Assembly (NCBI GenBank): GCA_029824495.1
Contig: JALGXY010000324.1
Coordinates: forward strand, 1 to 10,577
DNA: 10,577 nt
DNA from: Fimbriimonadia bacterium
Lineage (GTDB): Bacteria; Armatimonadota; Fimbriimonadia; Fimbriimonadales; Fimbriimonadaceae
Direction of reading: 5' to 3'
Shown here: positions 1-9,054 of the stretch, piece by piece
How positions within the stretch are numbered: the stretch's first letter is position 1
How the letters are laid out: each line of letters opens with the position of its first letter
Notes under the pieces: generated by a model
Told to the model about the DNA's origin: nothing
What the model saw: the letters and a program-made list of their open reading frames with translations, nothing else
Databases searched by the model: none
Translations under genes and position numbers: made by a program

Positions 1-2
1 TC

Positions 3-404
3 AGGATCTACTCCAAGAACGACGACATCTGGATCAGCGGCGGTGCTCTAGGGCTCTATGGGCGGCGGCCTGAGGTCTACCAACAGACGACCACCGACCC
101 TGAGGGGCCAGCCAGCAACTACTGGATGTGGCGCTTCGATCGGCCGGACGACCCGATTCCGCTCGACAACTTTTGGGGCAAGACCCCTGACCAGGCGGTC
201 CTCGATCTGCAGGCAGCGAACAACCCGTTCATCGGCGTGCCGGATGGTGTTTCAGATGTTGAGCTGATGGTAAATCCGTACTTTCCGACGACGATTCCGA
301 GCGTTCCTGAAGAGCTGAAAGGAAAGTCGGTCTACTTCGGCGGGCGAAACAGGATGTTCCTCGATACTCACGTCAAGTTCTTGAAGGACCGTCGAACCGA
401 CTGA
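3..404 (+). CDS. Prepilin-type pseudopilin-like protein, C-terminal part (5' end outside window)
   Basis: The reading frame is open from the left edge to a TGA at 402-404, giving about 133 residues. The end of the protein (YFGGRNRMFLDTHVKFLKDRRTD region) resembles the C-terminal 'H-X9-DG' signature of the prepilin-type processing-associated proteins, which are very numerous in Armatimonadota and Planctomycetota. A SNYWMWRFD stretch upstream also fits that style. Such proteins normally start with a type IV prepilin leader (short basic peptide, Gly, methylated Phe) and one hydrophobic helix. That part lies outside the window, so it cannot be checked. The tail deviates from the signature: Tyr stands where His is usual, and Asp-Thr where Asp-Gly is usual. 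The likely role is a surface or secretion-related pseudopilin, with unknown partner. The gene converges on the minus-strand genes, with only 31 bases between the two stop codons and no clear terminator hairpin. Confidence 0.7.
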   Translation, partial: RIYSKNDDIWISGGALGLYGRRPEVYQQTTTDPEGPASNYWMWRFDRPDDPIPLDNFWGKTPDQAVLDLQAANNPFIGVPDGVSDVELMVNPYFPTTIPSVPEELKGKSVYFGGRNRMFLDTHVKFLKDRRTD

Positions 405-435
405 CCAGTTGGCAAGCCGTACGTCAAGACTTTAA

Positions 436-1248
436 TTAGGTGCCAGGCTTCAGCTCGGCATCTATCTCGATGCCGTGCGCCCCTTTGCTGCCAAACCAGT
501 GCTTGCCAGGGGGTGCAGCCAGGATCCCTTTGATTCGCTTCGGGATACTGTCGACCACCTGTGACTTGGGAATGGTGACTCTCAGGCCGTATTTAGACCG
601 CTCGACCGACTGCTCTCCGGCAGGGTCAAGCAGGCCGGGCTCTTCGGCAAAAAAGTAGGCGCCTTCAACGATTCTCAGAAGACCTGTCGGCGCGCTGATG
701 TTCAGATACAAGAAATCCTCTGAGTGGGTTGCCGTGCTTCGAACCGTCAGGCTGTCCGAGGCGATGATTGACGGATGGCTGAGGAGTGCGGCCCCTCCTC
801 CGGCGCCGCCAGAAACAACCAGCTCGGCGCTGCCTTCTCCTGCTTTGTTGAGCTCCTTGGAGGCGAGCCACGAGAGATCAACGCCAAACTTCGCCTTCTT
901 GCCTGGAACGAACCCTGCTGGCGCTTTAAACCGGGCTTGGATCTGAATCTTGCCTTGGTAGCCATAGCTGGTCAGGCCGGAATCTGTAAACCTTTCTGGA
1001 ACGGGCCAGATCGTCTTGACAGGTTTCTCGAATCCTTTGGGCAGCTGCCAGTCGATAGTTGTCGGTGTGCCGGTTTCACCGGGATTTATCCAGTAGATAT
1101 GCCAACCCTTCTCGATCTCTAAATCGATGCTGAGTGTAAAAGGCCTGCCAGCCCGAACATGGTGTTCGACCTGTGATATCGAGACATGAACAAGATTGTC
1201 TTCGGACGGTGACGCCGCAAAAACTGCGACTGCTAATATGGAGACCAT
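436..1248 (-). CDS. Stand-alone DsbD N-terminal-like domain protein, cysteine-free, exported
   Basis: The 270-residue protein begins with a short hydrophobic segment (residues 2-12, uncharged n-region) that looks like a signal peptide. Residues about 25-145 match the N-terminal alpha domain of DsbD/ScsB-type thiol:disulfide interchange proteins: GWHIYWINPGETG (48-60), IDWQLPKGF (65-73), WPVPERF (81-87), SYGYQGK (94-100) and a VDLSWL strand (123-128). In the family this last strand continues as WLVCKEVC, carrying the two redox cysteines. Here it reads WLASKELN, with Ser130 and Asn134 in their place, and the protein has no cysteine at all. The membrane and thioredoxin domains of full-length DsbD are absent. 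The fold is therefore supported but thiol exchange is not; a binding or structural role is more likely. ATG 1248 is the only reasonable start and has no strong Shine-Dalgarno. The gene lies 44 bases after the phosphoesterase gene and is probably co-transcribed with it. Confidence 0.75.
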   Translation of the reverse strand: MVSILAVAVFAASPSEDNLVHVSISQVEHHVRAGRPFTLSIDLEIEKGWHIYWINPGETGTPTTIDWQLPKGFEKPVKTIWPVPERFTDSGLTSYGYQGKIQIQARFKAPAGFVPGKKAKFGVDLSWLASKELNKAGEGSAELVVSGGAGGGAALLSHPSIIASDSLTVRSTATHSEDFLYLNISAPTGLLRIVEGAYFFAEEPGLLDPAGEQSVERSKYGLRVTIPKSQVVDSIPKRIKGILAAPPGKHWFGSKGAHGIEIDAELKPGT

Positions 1249-1292
1249 AGTGTCTATCCCAACTGTTTAGACAGCTGAAATTACACTAAGGT

Positions 1293-2474
1293 TCACTCTG
1301 TAGAAAACTGATTTGTTCCGTCAGCGTTCTTTATCAGTTCAAATGAGTCGAACAGCTCACCTGTTGTGAGATAAGACTCAAATCGAACCTTGTCATGCGT
1401 GACCTGAATGATCTGATAGAGCTGTTTGCGCTCGCCAGTCTTCTGCATTGTTTTGCGGGCCTCTTCGCTGATCGAATACATCTTGGGGCCGCTGACCGAC
1501 ACGACGTAGACGGTTCCGGCATCCTCGTTTGCAGCGCCTGTCGGCAGATTCCTTCGACCATAGGTGTGGTCGTGTCCCTGCAGCACGATTGCGACATTGT
1601 GCTTTTGGAACAGCGGCTGCCAGAGTTTGCGCAGGTTCGGGTTATCTCTTCCCGTTGCAGTTGAAAAGACTGGATGATGGAACGTGACAAAGGTCCATCG
1701 GTTTGGATTGTTCTCCAGCACCGTCTGCAGCCACGGTGTCTGCTCTTCGACCTTCTCATTGGTGTTCAGCGCAATGAACCGCGCGCCTTGAAAATCGAAG
1801 TAGTAGTTGGAGTCCTCCAGGCCGTCGATGCCGTTCTTTGGAAACTCAAACTGCGGCTTCCAGTAGTTGGATACTTCGCCTTGTCGGTACTCGTGGTTGC
1901 CCGGAACTGCAATTGCTGGAATGTGTGAGTGAATCCAGCCGCCGGCATAGAACCAGTCCTGCCATTCGTTGTCTGCGTTTGGAACATTGATCAGGTCGCC
2001 TGCGTGCAGCATGAGATCTGCGTAGGGAAGATCCCGAAACGCCTTTCGTACCGTGCGAGACCACATCGACTTGACACTGTTCTGTGCGTCGCCAAAGTAG
2101 ATGAAACTGAAGTCTTTAGGATTGTCGCTTGCGGTGGTGAAATGAACCCACTCTGACCAGCCTTTGATGCTGCCGACTCGGTACGCATACTGGGTCTCCG
2201 GCTCAAGGTCCTCAAAAGTCACGCTGTGGTAAGTGACAGACTTCTCTTCGGAAATGACCAGAAGGTTCCCCTCGCCTGGCACCGTCGTTGAGCTGTTTAC
2301 AAACCCTGGATCTGCAGAGGCTACTGCGATCTGCCCCACTGATTCTGCGGGCGACTCTGTGCGCCAGGTGACCGTGGCCTTCGTCGCCAGGTTGTCTGTC
2401 GCATTCATGAGAATCCTGGAGGGAATCTCGTTGATTGGCGTCAGAAGAATGGCTGCTGCAGCGAGGACAATCAT
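1293..2474 (-). CDS. Exported metallophosphoesterase, purple acid phosphatase-like, with N-terminal fibronectin III-like domain
   Basis: The 393-residue protein has a short hydrophobic start (residues 2-12) serving as a likely signal peptide. A beta-sandwich domain follows at about 17-113 (TVTWRTE, then LEPETQYAYRV), as in purple acid phosphatases. The calcineurin-like catalytic domain shows the metal-binding motifs in order: FGDAQ (Asp129), HAGDL (Asp160), GNHEY (Asn193, His194), FHHPVF (His266/267) and GHDHTY (His301, His303). The set is complete, so it is probably an active dinuclear metal phosphomonoesterase or phosphodiesterase acting outside the cytoplasm; its substrate cannot be told. 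The Tyr of true purple enzymes (GDxxY) is not present after Asp160 (GDLIN), so the Fe(III)-Tyr chromophore is unlikely. ATG 2474 lies 19 bases after the ilvD stop without a clear Shine-Dalgarno, which suggests read-through transcription from the ilv genes. No functional link to branched-chain amino acids is evident. Confidence 0.88.
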   Translation of the reverse strand: MIVLAAAAILLTPINEIPSRILMNATDNLATKATVTWRTESPAESVGQIAVASADPGFVNSSTTVPGEGNLLVISEEKSVTYHSVTFEDLEPETQYAYRVGSIKGWSEWVHFTTASDNPKDFSFIYFGDAQNSVKSMWSRTVRKAFRDLPYADLMLHAGDLINVPNADNEWQDWFYAGGWIHSHIPAIAVPGNHEYRQGEVSNYWKPQFEFPKNGIDGLEDSNYYFDFQGARFIALNTNEKVEEQTPWLQTVLENNPNRWTFVTFHHPVFSTATGRDNPNLRKLWQPLFQKHNVAIVLQGHDHTYGRRNLPTGAANEDAGTVYVVSVSGPKMYSISEEARKTMQKTGERKQLYQIIQVTHDKVRFESYLTTGELFDSFELIKNADGTNQFSTE

Positions 2475-2493
2475 GTTTCTGATTCTACTGCGA

Positions 2494-4182
<1,689 letters not shown>

Positions 4183-4190
4183 CTGTTTGC

Positions 4191-5708
4191 CTATTGTAAG
4201 AAAAGCCGAATCGCAGGATCACTGGTCACCTCTTTCACAGGGAAGTGAACCTCGTCTAAGAATTCGTTCAGTCGATCATTCATTCCGTCAGGAGTCAGGA
4301 TTCCGGCCAATACTCTAGCTCGAACTGAGCCGTGACAACGGTAATGGAACAGGGTGATTGACCAGTTCTCGGGCAGGTGATTGAGAAAGTGCGAAAGGGC
4401 GCCCTGCCGTTCTGGGAAATGGAAGTGAAAGACCCGTTCGCCTTCCGCTGCGGTGGTCCTGCCGCCGACCATATGCCGGATATGAGTCTTCGCAATATCG
4501 TCGTCGGTCAGATCGACCGAGCCGTAGCCCTTTTGCTTGAGCTGAGCCGCGACCTCTGAGAGCTCGGATCTCTCCTTGATGGCGATCCCAGCATAGACGA
4601 CCGCCTTCTCAGCTTCGCCCATGCGGTAGTTGAATTCGGTGATGTTATGGCTGCCAAGATGAGCGCAGAGAGTTCGAAATGCACCCGGTTTTTCGGGGAT
4701 CGAGATTGCCAGAACGCCTTCGTGTTCTTCGCCGATTTGAGCTCGTTCAGCGATATACCGCAGTCTGTCAAATCCGGTGTTCGCACCAGAGAGTATTGCG
4801 ACGAGGTTTTTGCCGACAGCATCGTTCTCAGCACACCACTTCTTCATGCCTGCCCAGGCAAGGGCGCCAGATGGTTCAGTCACAGCCCGGCGGTCCTCAA
4901 AGATCTGTTTGACACCCGCGCAGATTTCATCGCCATCGACCAGGACAATCTCATCGATCAGATCTGTGCAGAGCCGCAGTGTCTCCTCGCCGACCTGTTT
5001 GACTGCAACACCGTCTGCCAGCATGTCGACCTGGTCCAGGAGAATACGCTTTCCTTGAGCAAGTGACTGCTTCATCGCGCAGGCCCCCTTCGGCTCAACG
5101 CCGATCAGTTTGGTTTCAGGCCATCGATCTTTGATTGCCAAGCCAATGCCCGAGATCAGTCCCCCGCCGCCGACCGGGACAAAGACGGCATCTGGCTGTT
5201 GGCGACATTGATCGAGCAGCTCAAGACCTATCGTCCCTTGGCCAGCGATGACGAGCGGTTCGTCGTAGGGATGAACAAAAGTGAGGCCTCGCTCATGAGC
5301 CAGTGCCCGGGCATGTTCATAGGCTTCGCCGAAGGTATCGCCATGGCAGATGAGCTCCGACCCGAGATCTCGAATCGCTTTCTGCTTGATCTCAGGCGTT
5401 GCGAGCGGCACCACAATTACAGCGTGAGTCTCGAGGATCTTTGCGCTGAGAGCGACACCCTGAGCGTGATTGCCTGCTGAAGCGGCGGCAACGCCTTTCA
5501 CCAGCTCCTTTTGGGGGAGCGAAGCCATGTAATTGAAGGCTCCACGCAGCTTGAACGAGAAGATCGGTTGAAGATCTTCTCGTTTAAGCCATACAGCAGC
5601 CCCGCAGAGTTCACTGAGATGCGGAGCCTTGTCCAGCGGAGTCCGGACCGCCCCACTGTAGACGTGGGAAGCCCGGATCAGATGCTGGTACTCGCTTCGT
5701 GAGATCAC
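4191..5708 (-). CDS. ilvA: Threonine ammonia-lyase, biosynthetic type, with two ACT-like domains
   Basis: The 505-residue protein deaminates threonine to 2-oxobutanoate and ammonia, the first committed step of isoleucine synthesis. The PLP domain (about 1-320) shows the cofactor lysine in SFKLRGAFN (Lys53), SAGNHAQG (77-84) and the glycine-rich phosphate loop GGGGLISG (180-187). Two ACT-like regulatory domains follow, at about 331-403 and 425-498; the second contains [13 protein letters not shown] and LFHYRCHG, close to the E. coli enzyme. This long architecture is the one subject to allosteric inhibition by isoleucine, unlike the short catabolic TdcB type. Translation starts with GTG 5708, whose GTGA overlaps the ilvC stop by 4 bases, indicating translational coupling. 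Eight bases separate it from ilvD. Confidence 0.96.
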   Translation of the reverse strand: MISRSEYQHLIRASHVYSGAVRTPLDKAPHLSELCGAAVWLKREDLQPIFSFKLRGAFNYMASLPQKELVKGVAAASAGNHAQGVALSAKILETHAVIVVPLATPEIKQKAIRDLGSELICHGDTFGEAYEHARALAHERGLTFVHPYDEPLVIAGQGTIGLELLDQCRQQPDAVFVPVGGGGLISGIGLAIKDRWPETKLIGVEPKGACAMKQSLAQGKRILLDQVDMLADGVAVKQVGEETLRLCTDLIDEIVLVDGDEICAGVKQIFEDRRAVTEPSGALAWAGMKKWCAENDAVGKNLVAILSGANTGFDRLRYIAERAQIGEEHEGVLAISIPEKPGAFRTLCAHLGSHNITEFNYRMGEAEKAVVYAGIAIKERSELSEVAAQLKQKGYGSVDLTDDDIAKTHIRHMVGGRTTAAEGERVFHFHFPERQGALSHFLNHLPENWSITLFHYRCHGSVRARVLAGILTPDGMNDRLNEFLDEVHFPVKEVTSDPAIRLFLQ

Positions 5709-6712
5709 TGTGGGGGTGTCTTGTCGTCAACAAATGGCATGAGGGCCCGGAGTTCGCGGCCGACCTGCTCAAGCTGAATATCGCGCCCGGCGGCACGCTT
5801 TGATTTGAGGGTCGGTGAACCGGCTTCTGCCTCAGCAATCCACTTCTTGGCAAAGCTGCCGTCCTGGATCTCTTTCAGGAGCTCTTTCATCGCGGCTTTT
5901 GATTCCGCGCCGATCACCCTGTCGCCGGCAACATAGTCGCCCCACTCGGCCGTTTCACTAACCGAATAGCGCATCCAGCTCAGGCCGCCTTCGTAAAGAA
6001 GGTCGACAATCAGCTTAGTCTCGTGAAGGCACTCAAAGTAGGCAGCCTCTGGCTGGTAGCCAGCCTCGACCAGAGTTTCGAATCCAGCCTTGATGAGAGC
6101 CGAAAGCCCGCCGCAAAGAACCGCCTGTTCGCCGAAGAGATCGGTTTCGGTCTCCTCTTTGAATGTGGTTTCGAGGATCCCGGCTTTGGCACAGCCGATG
6201 CCCCAGCCATAAGAGAGCGATCGCTCAAGGGCTTTTCCAGTCGAATCCTGGTGAACCGCCACCAGCGCGGGCATACCGTTGCCACCCACGTACTCCGCTC
6301 GAAGTCTGTGGCCAGGCCCCTTGGGGGCGATCATTGCAACGTCGACATCCTGTGGCGGCTTGATCAGTCCGTAATGGATATTGAAGCCGTGGGCAAACAG
6401 CATGAGCTGACCGGGGCGCAGAGTATCGATGACGTCTTCGCAGAAGATCTCCTTCATCGGTACATCCGGCGTGCAGAACATCATGACGTCGCACCAGGCA
6501 ACACCTTCTGCAACTGTCATGACGCGAAGGCCATCTGCTTCAGCTTTGGCCTTGCTCTTGCTGCCTTCATACAGGCCGACAGCAACCTCTCCGCCTGAGT
6601 CATTTAGGTTCTGGGCGTGTGCATGTCCCTGGCTGCCGTAGCCGATGATCAGGGTCTTGAGTGATTTGATGATAGAGGGGTCGGCGTCTGCTTCTCGATA
6701 GATCTTGGCCAT
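5705..6712 (-). CDS. ilvC: Ketol-acid reductoisomerase, class I
   Basis: The 335-residue length is that of short class I enzymes. The protein converts 2-acetolactate and 2-aceto-2-hydroxybutyrate to the dihydroxy acids using NAD(P)H and Mg2+. The Rossmann motif [17 protein letters not shown] sits at 24-40. Catalytic and metal residues are visible: His108 in [10 protein letters not shown], Lys131 in PKGPGH, Asp191 and Glu195 in ETDLFGEQ, and Glu227 and Glu231 in the helical knot domain. In the cofactor specificity loop (GLYEGSKSK, 46-54) Ser51 and Ser53 are kept, which fits NADPH binding, but Tyr48 stands where Arg is frequent. ATG 6712 follows a good TTGGAG ribosome binding site (6720-6725) that lies inside the end of ilvN. 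The gene starts 3 bases after the ilvN stop and overlaps ilvA by 4 bases. Confidence 0.97.
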   Translation of the reverse strand: MAKIYREADADPSIIKSLKTLIIGYGSQGHAHAQNLNDSGGEVAVGLYEGSKSKAKAEADGLRVMTVAEGVAWCDVMMFCTPDVPMKEIFCEDVIDTLRPGQLMLFAHGFNIHYGLIKPPQDVDVAMIAPKGPGHRLRAEYVGGNGMPALVAVHQDSTGKALERSLSYGWGIGCAKAGILETTFKEETETDLFGEQAVLCGGLSALIKAGFETLVEAGYQPEAAYFECLHETKLIVDLLYEGGLSWMRYSVSETAEWGDYVAGDRVIGAESKAAMKELLKEIQDGSFAKKWIAEAEAGSPTLKSKRAAGRDIQLEQVGRELRALMPFVDDKTPPQ

Positions 6713-6715
6713 GTT

Positions 6716-7213
6716 TTATCTCCAAGGATTGGTGTGGAGCGCGATAGCTCCGGTTCGGTGAACCGTTCGCTTAAGCTGCGGGCTCAAATTGGTGACGAAT
6801 TCTTCGATCTGGTCGGGGGTTCCAGACAGCTCCATTGTGGCAGCCCCCTGCTCAAAGACCAGGATCTTGCCGCCTTTGGCGATGCACTCGAGACCAGCTC
6901 GATTGAGTTCGATGTCGCTGCCGAAGACATGTACGAGAACCAGCTCGCGGGTTACGTTCGGTTCGTGGGTGACATCTTCAACTTCAACGACCTCGACCAG
7001 TCGCTCAACCTGCCGCAGCACCTGTGTGACAGTGCCGTCATCTGCTTCGATCATGAAGGTGATTCGGCTGTAGCCATCCTGTTCACAATGGCCCGCGTTT
7101 AGGCTGTCAAGCGAGAAGCCGCGCCGCCGGAAGAGGCTGACAACTCTGTTGAGAGTGCCGGACTCGTTCTCAACCAGGGCTGTGATGGTGCGCGTCTGAG
7201 TTGTAGGGCTCAC
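6716..7213 (-). CDS. ilvN: Acetolactate synthase small (regulatory) subunit
   Basis: The 165-residue protein has the standard length of the regulatory subunit that binds and activates the catalytic subunit and gives it valine feedback control. The N-terminal ACT domain (about 8-80) contains LVENESGTLNRVVSLF and RRGFSLDSL, matching the E. coli IlvH pattern. The C-terminal domain begins around RELVLVHV and ends at about residue 160. At the position aligned with Asn29 of E. coli IlvH (RGYNIESL), a residue of the valine site, this protein has Ser34. Asn16, aligned with IlvH Asn11, is kept. Translation starts at GTG 7213, overlapping the ilvB stop in a GTGA, so the two subunits are probably translationally coupled, as expected for partners of one complex. 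The symbol ilvN is used in the general sense; ilvH would be equally valid. Confidence 0.96.
   Translation of the reverse strand: MSPTTQTRTITALVENESGTLNRVVSLFRRRGFSLDSLNAGHCEQDGYSRITFMIEADDGTVTQVLRQVERLVEVVEVEDVTHEPNVTRELVLVHVFGSDIELNRAGLECIAKGGKILVFEQGAATMELSGTPDQIEEFVTNLSPQLKRTVHRTGAIALHTNPWR
6720..6725 (-). promoter_or_regulatory. Ribosome binding site of ilvC
   Basis: TTGGAG, read on the minus strand, stands 7 bases ahead of the ilvC ATG and overlaps the last codons of ilvN. It is the strongest Shine-Dalgarno inside the cluster, while ilvN and ilvA rely on 4-base overlaps. It fixes the ilvC start. Confidence 0.75.
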
Positions 7214-8910
7214 TGTGATCCTCCTGTCGCGGTCTTCGATTTTAGATCGGGGTCGTGCATCAAGCTGTTGTTTGATCCTCCGGCAGGAACCATCGGATAG
7301 ACATTCTCTTCTGCTTCGACAACGAACTCGCAGAGGACGGGTCCGTCGATGCTTCGCGCCTCCGCCAGGGTCTTGTCGACATCTGCTGCCGTCTCGCAGC
7401 GCAGATACGGAATGCTGTATGCCTCAGCGATCTTTGCATAGTCAGGGCTGGTGATTGCCACCGCGCTATACCGCTTATCAAAGAAGAGCTGCTGCCACTG
7501 CCTCACCATGCCGAGATAGGAGTTGTTGCAGAGGCAGATCTTGACGCCGAGCTTGTGGTCGCGGGCGACAGCAAGTTCTTGGAAGGTCATCTGGAAGCCG
7601 CCGTCGCCTACCACCGCCCAAACCTCTCGGTCTGGGCAGGCAAATTTGGCGCCCATAGCGTACGGAAGCCCACAGCCCATTGTGCCGAGACCGCCGCTGC
7701 TGAGAAGGCTTCGTGTCTGCTCAATTCCATAGAACTGAGCGGTCCACATCTGGTGCTGTCCGACATCGGTGGAGACGATCGCCTCACCTTTCGTGGCTTG
7801 GCTTAGGCCGTCGAGGACGTGCCGGGTCATGAATCGACCCTCTGGCACAACGAGCGGGAAATCTTCTTTGACTTCCTGTAGATGCTTGTTCCAAGCCTTG
7901 TGCTCTTTGGCAGCAGCAGCTTCAATCAGAGCGGGAAGGCCGAATGACAGATCGCAGCAGATTCGCAGATCGGGGGAGATCGTCTTGTCGTGCTCTGTAT
8001 CATCGATATCGAAGTGGATGACCTTGGCTCGCTCCGCGAAGGATTTTGTATCGCCTGTCAGGCGATCATCGAAGCGACTGCCGAGGCTGACGACGAGGTC
8101 GGCTTCCTGAATCGCGATGGTGCCGACCGCTTCGCCGTGCATTCCGGCCATGCCGAGTGCCAGCGGGTGACTGCGAGGAATACTGCCGAGACCGAGGAGA
8201 GTGTTGACGACAGGGCTGTCGATCTTCTCGGCAAGGGCTACAAGGCTCTCTGCCGTGTCGGAAGAGACCACGCCGTGGCCCGCAAGAAGAATAGGCTTTT
8301 CCGAGGCTGCCAGCATCTCTGCTGCTCTCTCGATATCCTCTGCTTTTGGCTCTTTCGCCAATTTGTAGCCTGGGCGGGACTCCGGTTCTGGAAAATCGAC
8401 CGATGTCACAGCGGTGAAGACGTCTTTGGGGATGTCAACTAGAACAGGGCCCTTGCGGCCTGTGTTCGCCAGGTGGAATGCCTCGACAAGAACTCCGGGA
8501 AGATCGTCGATATCGGTCACCAGGTAGTTGTGTTTGGTGATCGGGATGCTGATTCCCTGGATATCTGTCTCTTGAAAAGCGTCTTTTCCGATCGCCCAAG
8601 AGTTGACATTGCCTGTCAGGCAGACCAGCGGAATGCTGTCCATCATTGCGGTGGCGATGCCGGTGACAAGGTTGGTTGCGCCAGGTCCGCTGGTGGCCAG
8701 GCAGACTCCGACCTCGCCAGTGGAACGGGCGTAGCCGTCAGCCATATGTGCTGCGCACTGTTCGTGCCTGACCAGGATGTGCTCCACCTCTGGCCAATTC
8801 AGCATTTCGTCGTAGAGAGGCAATACAACCCCTCCGGGATAACCAAACAACGTCTTGACACCGTGGCGTTTAAGCCCGGCCATGACGATCTGTGCGCCTG
8901 TACGCTCCAT
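7210..8910 (-). CDS. ilvB: Acetolactate synthase large (catalytic) subunit
   Basis: The 566-residue protein has the full length of biosynthetic acetohydroxyacid synthase. It condenses pyruvate with pyruvate or 2-oxobutanoate, using thiamine diphosphate, Mg2+ and FAD. Visible signatures are the catalytic glutamate in VRHEQCAAHMADGYAR (Glu50), KDAFQETDI (109-117), the FAD-contact stretch SRFDDRLTGD (278-287), and the ThDP motif running from GDG (435-437) to NN (462-463). The AHAS-specific FAD region and the adjacent small subunit separate it from catabolic acetolactate synthase and other pyruvate decarboxylases. ATG 8910 is preceded by AAGGA at 8918-8922 with 7 bases spacing. The frame stays open for 48 codons upstream, but that stretch has no ATG, GTG or TTG, so the start is firm. 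It is the first structural gene of the cluster and overlaps ilvN by 4 bases. Confidence 0.97.
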   Translation of the reverse strand: MERTGAQIVMAGLKRHGVKTLFGYPGGVVLPLYDEMLNWPEVEHILVRHEQCAAHMADGYARSTGEVGVCLATSGPGATNLVTGIATAMMDSIPLVCLTGNVNSWAIGKDAFQETDIQGISIPITKHNYLVTDIDDLPGVLVEAFHLANTGRKGPVLVDIPKDVFTAVTSVDFPEPESRPGYKLAKEPKAEDIERAAEMLAASEKPILLAGHGVVSSDTAESLVALAEKIDSPVVNTLLGLGSIPRSHPLALGMAGMHGEAVGTIAIQEADLVVSLGSRFDDRLTGDTKSFAERAKVIHFDIDDTEHDKTISPDLRICCDLSFGLPALIEAAAAKEHKAWNKHLQEVKEDFPLVVPEGRFMTRHVLDGLSQATKGEAIVSTDVGQHQMWTAQFYGIEQTRSLLSSGGLGTMGCGLPYAMGAKFACPDREVWAVVGDGGFQMTFQELAVARDHKLGVKICLCNNSYLGMVRQWQQLFFDKRYSAVAITSPDYAKIAEAYSIPYLRCETAADVDKTLAEARSIDGPVLCEFVVEAEENVYPMVPAGGSNNSLMHDPDLKSKTATGGSQ

Positions 8911-8917
8911 CGTTATT

Positions 8918-8922
8918 TCCTT
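8918..8922 (-). promoter_or_regulatory. Ribosome binding site of ilvB
   Basis: AAGGA on the minus strand lies 7 bases before ATG 8910. It decides the start of ilvB within an upstream frame that remains open for 48 codons but has no other start codon. Confidence 0.75.
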
Positions 8923-8992
8923 CGCTATTACGGCGAACGGGCCGGCTCCAGTGCCTGGCGGCTCCTCATCGACGAGGTCTTCTTTTAAAGTT

Positions 8993-9053
8993 GAAGCCTC
9001 GCCGGTTTGTTTCCGGAGAGGCTTCGTTCTACTTTTGTCTGAATCTTCTCCGG
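8993..9053 (-). promoter_or_regulatory. Candidate attenuator with alternative hairpins ahead of ilvB
   Basis: Read on the minus strand, a strong hairpin spans 9025-8993: GAAGCCTC pairs with GAGGCTTC (8 bp), there is one mismatch, then CCGG pairs with CCGG around the loop AAACAAA. Just upstream, CCGGAGA at 9053-9047, directly after the stop of a small ORF, is a perfect 7-base complement of TCTCCGG at 9019-9013, which is the heart of the 5' arm. The two pairings exclude each other. This is the geometry of transcription attenuation by a leader peptide: a ribosome reaching the stop would hide CCGGAGA and let the strong hairpin form. The weak point is the sequence after the hairpin (AACTTTAAAAG), which has only three U residues and is not a standard intrinsic terminator. 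Attenuation is an inference; the complementarity is seen directly. Confidence 0.5.
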
Positions 9054-9054
9054 G

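Noticed and set aside
405..435. Bidirectional terminator between the convergent genes
   Set aside because: No stem of useful length with a U tract could be found on either strand in this 31-base gap.
8473..8988. Plus-strand open frame opposite the start of ilvB and its leader
   Set aside because: It is a shadow of ilvB, and the translated sequence shows no family features.
8993..9025. Plus-strand intrinsic terminator (the hairpin is followed by a T-rich stretch on that strand)
   Set aside because: No plus-strand gene reads into it, while on the minus strand it lies between a leader ORF and ilvB, where it has a plausible role.
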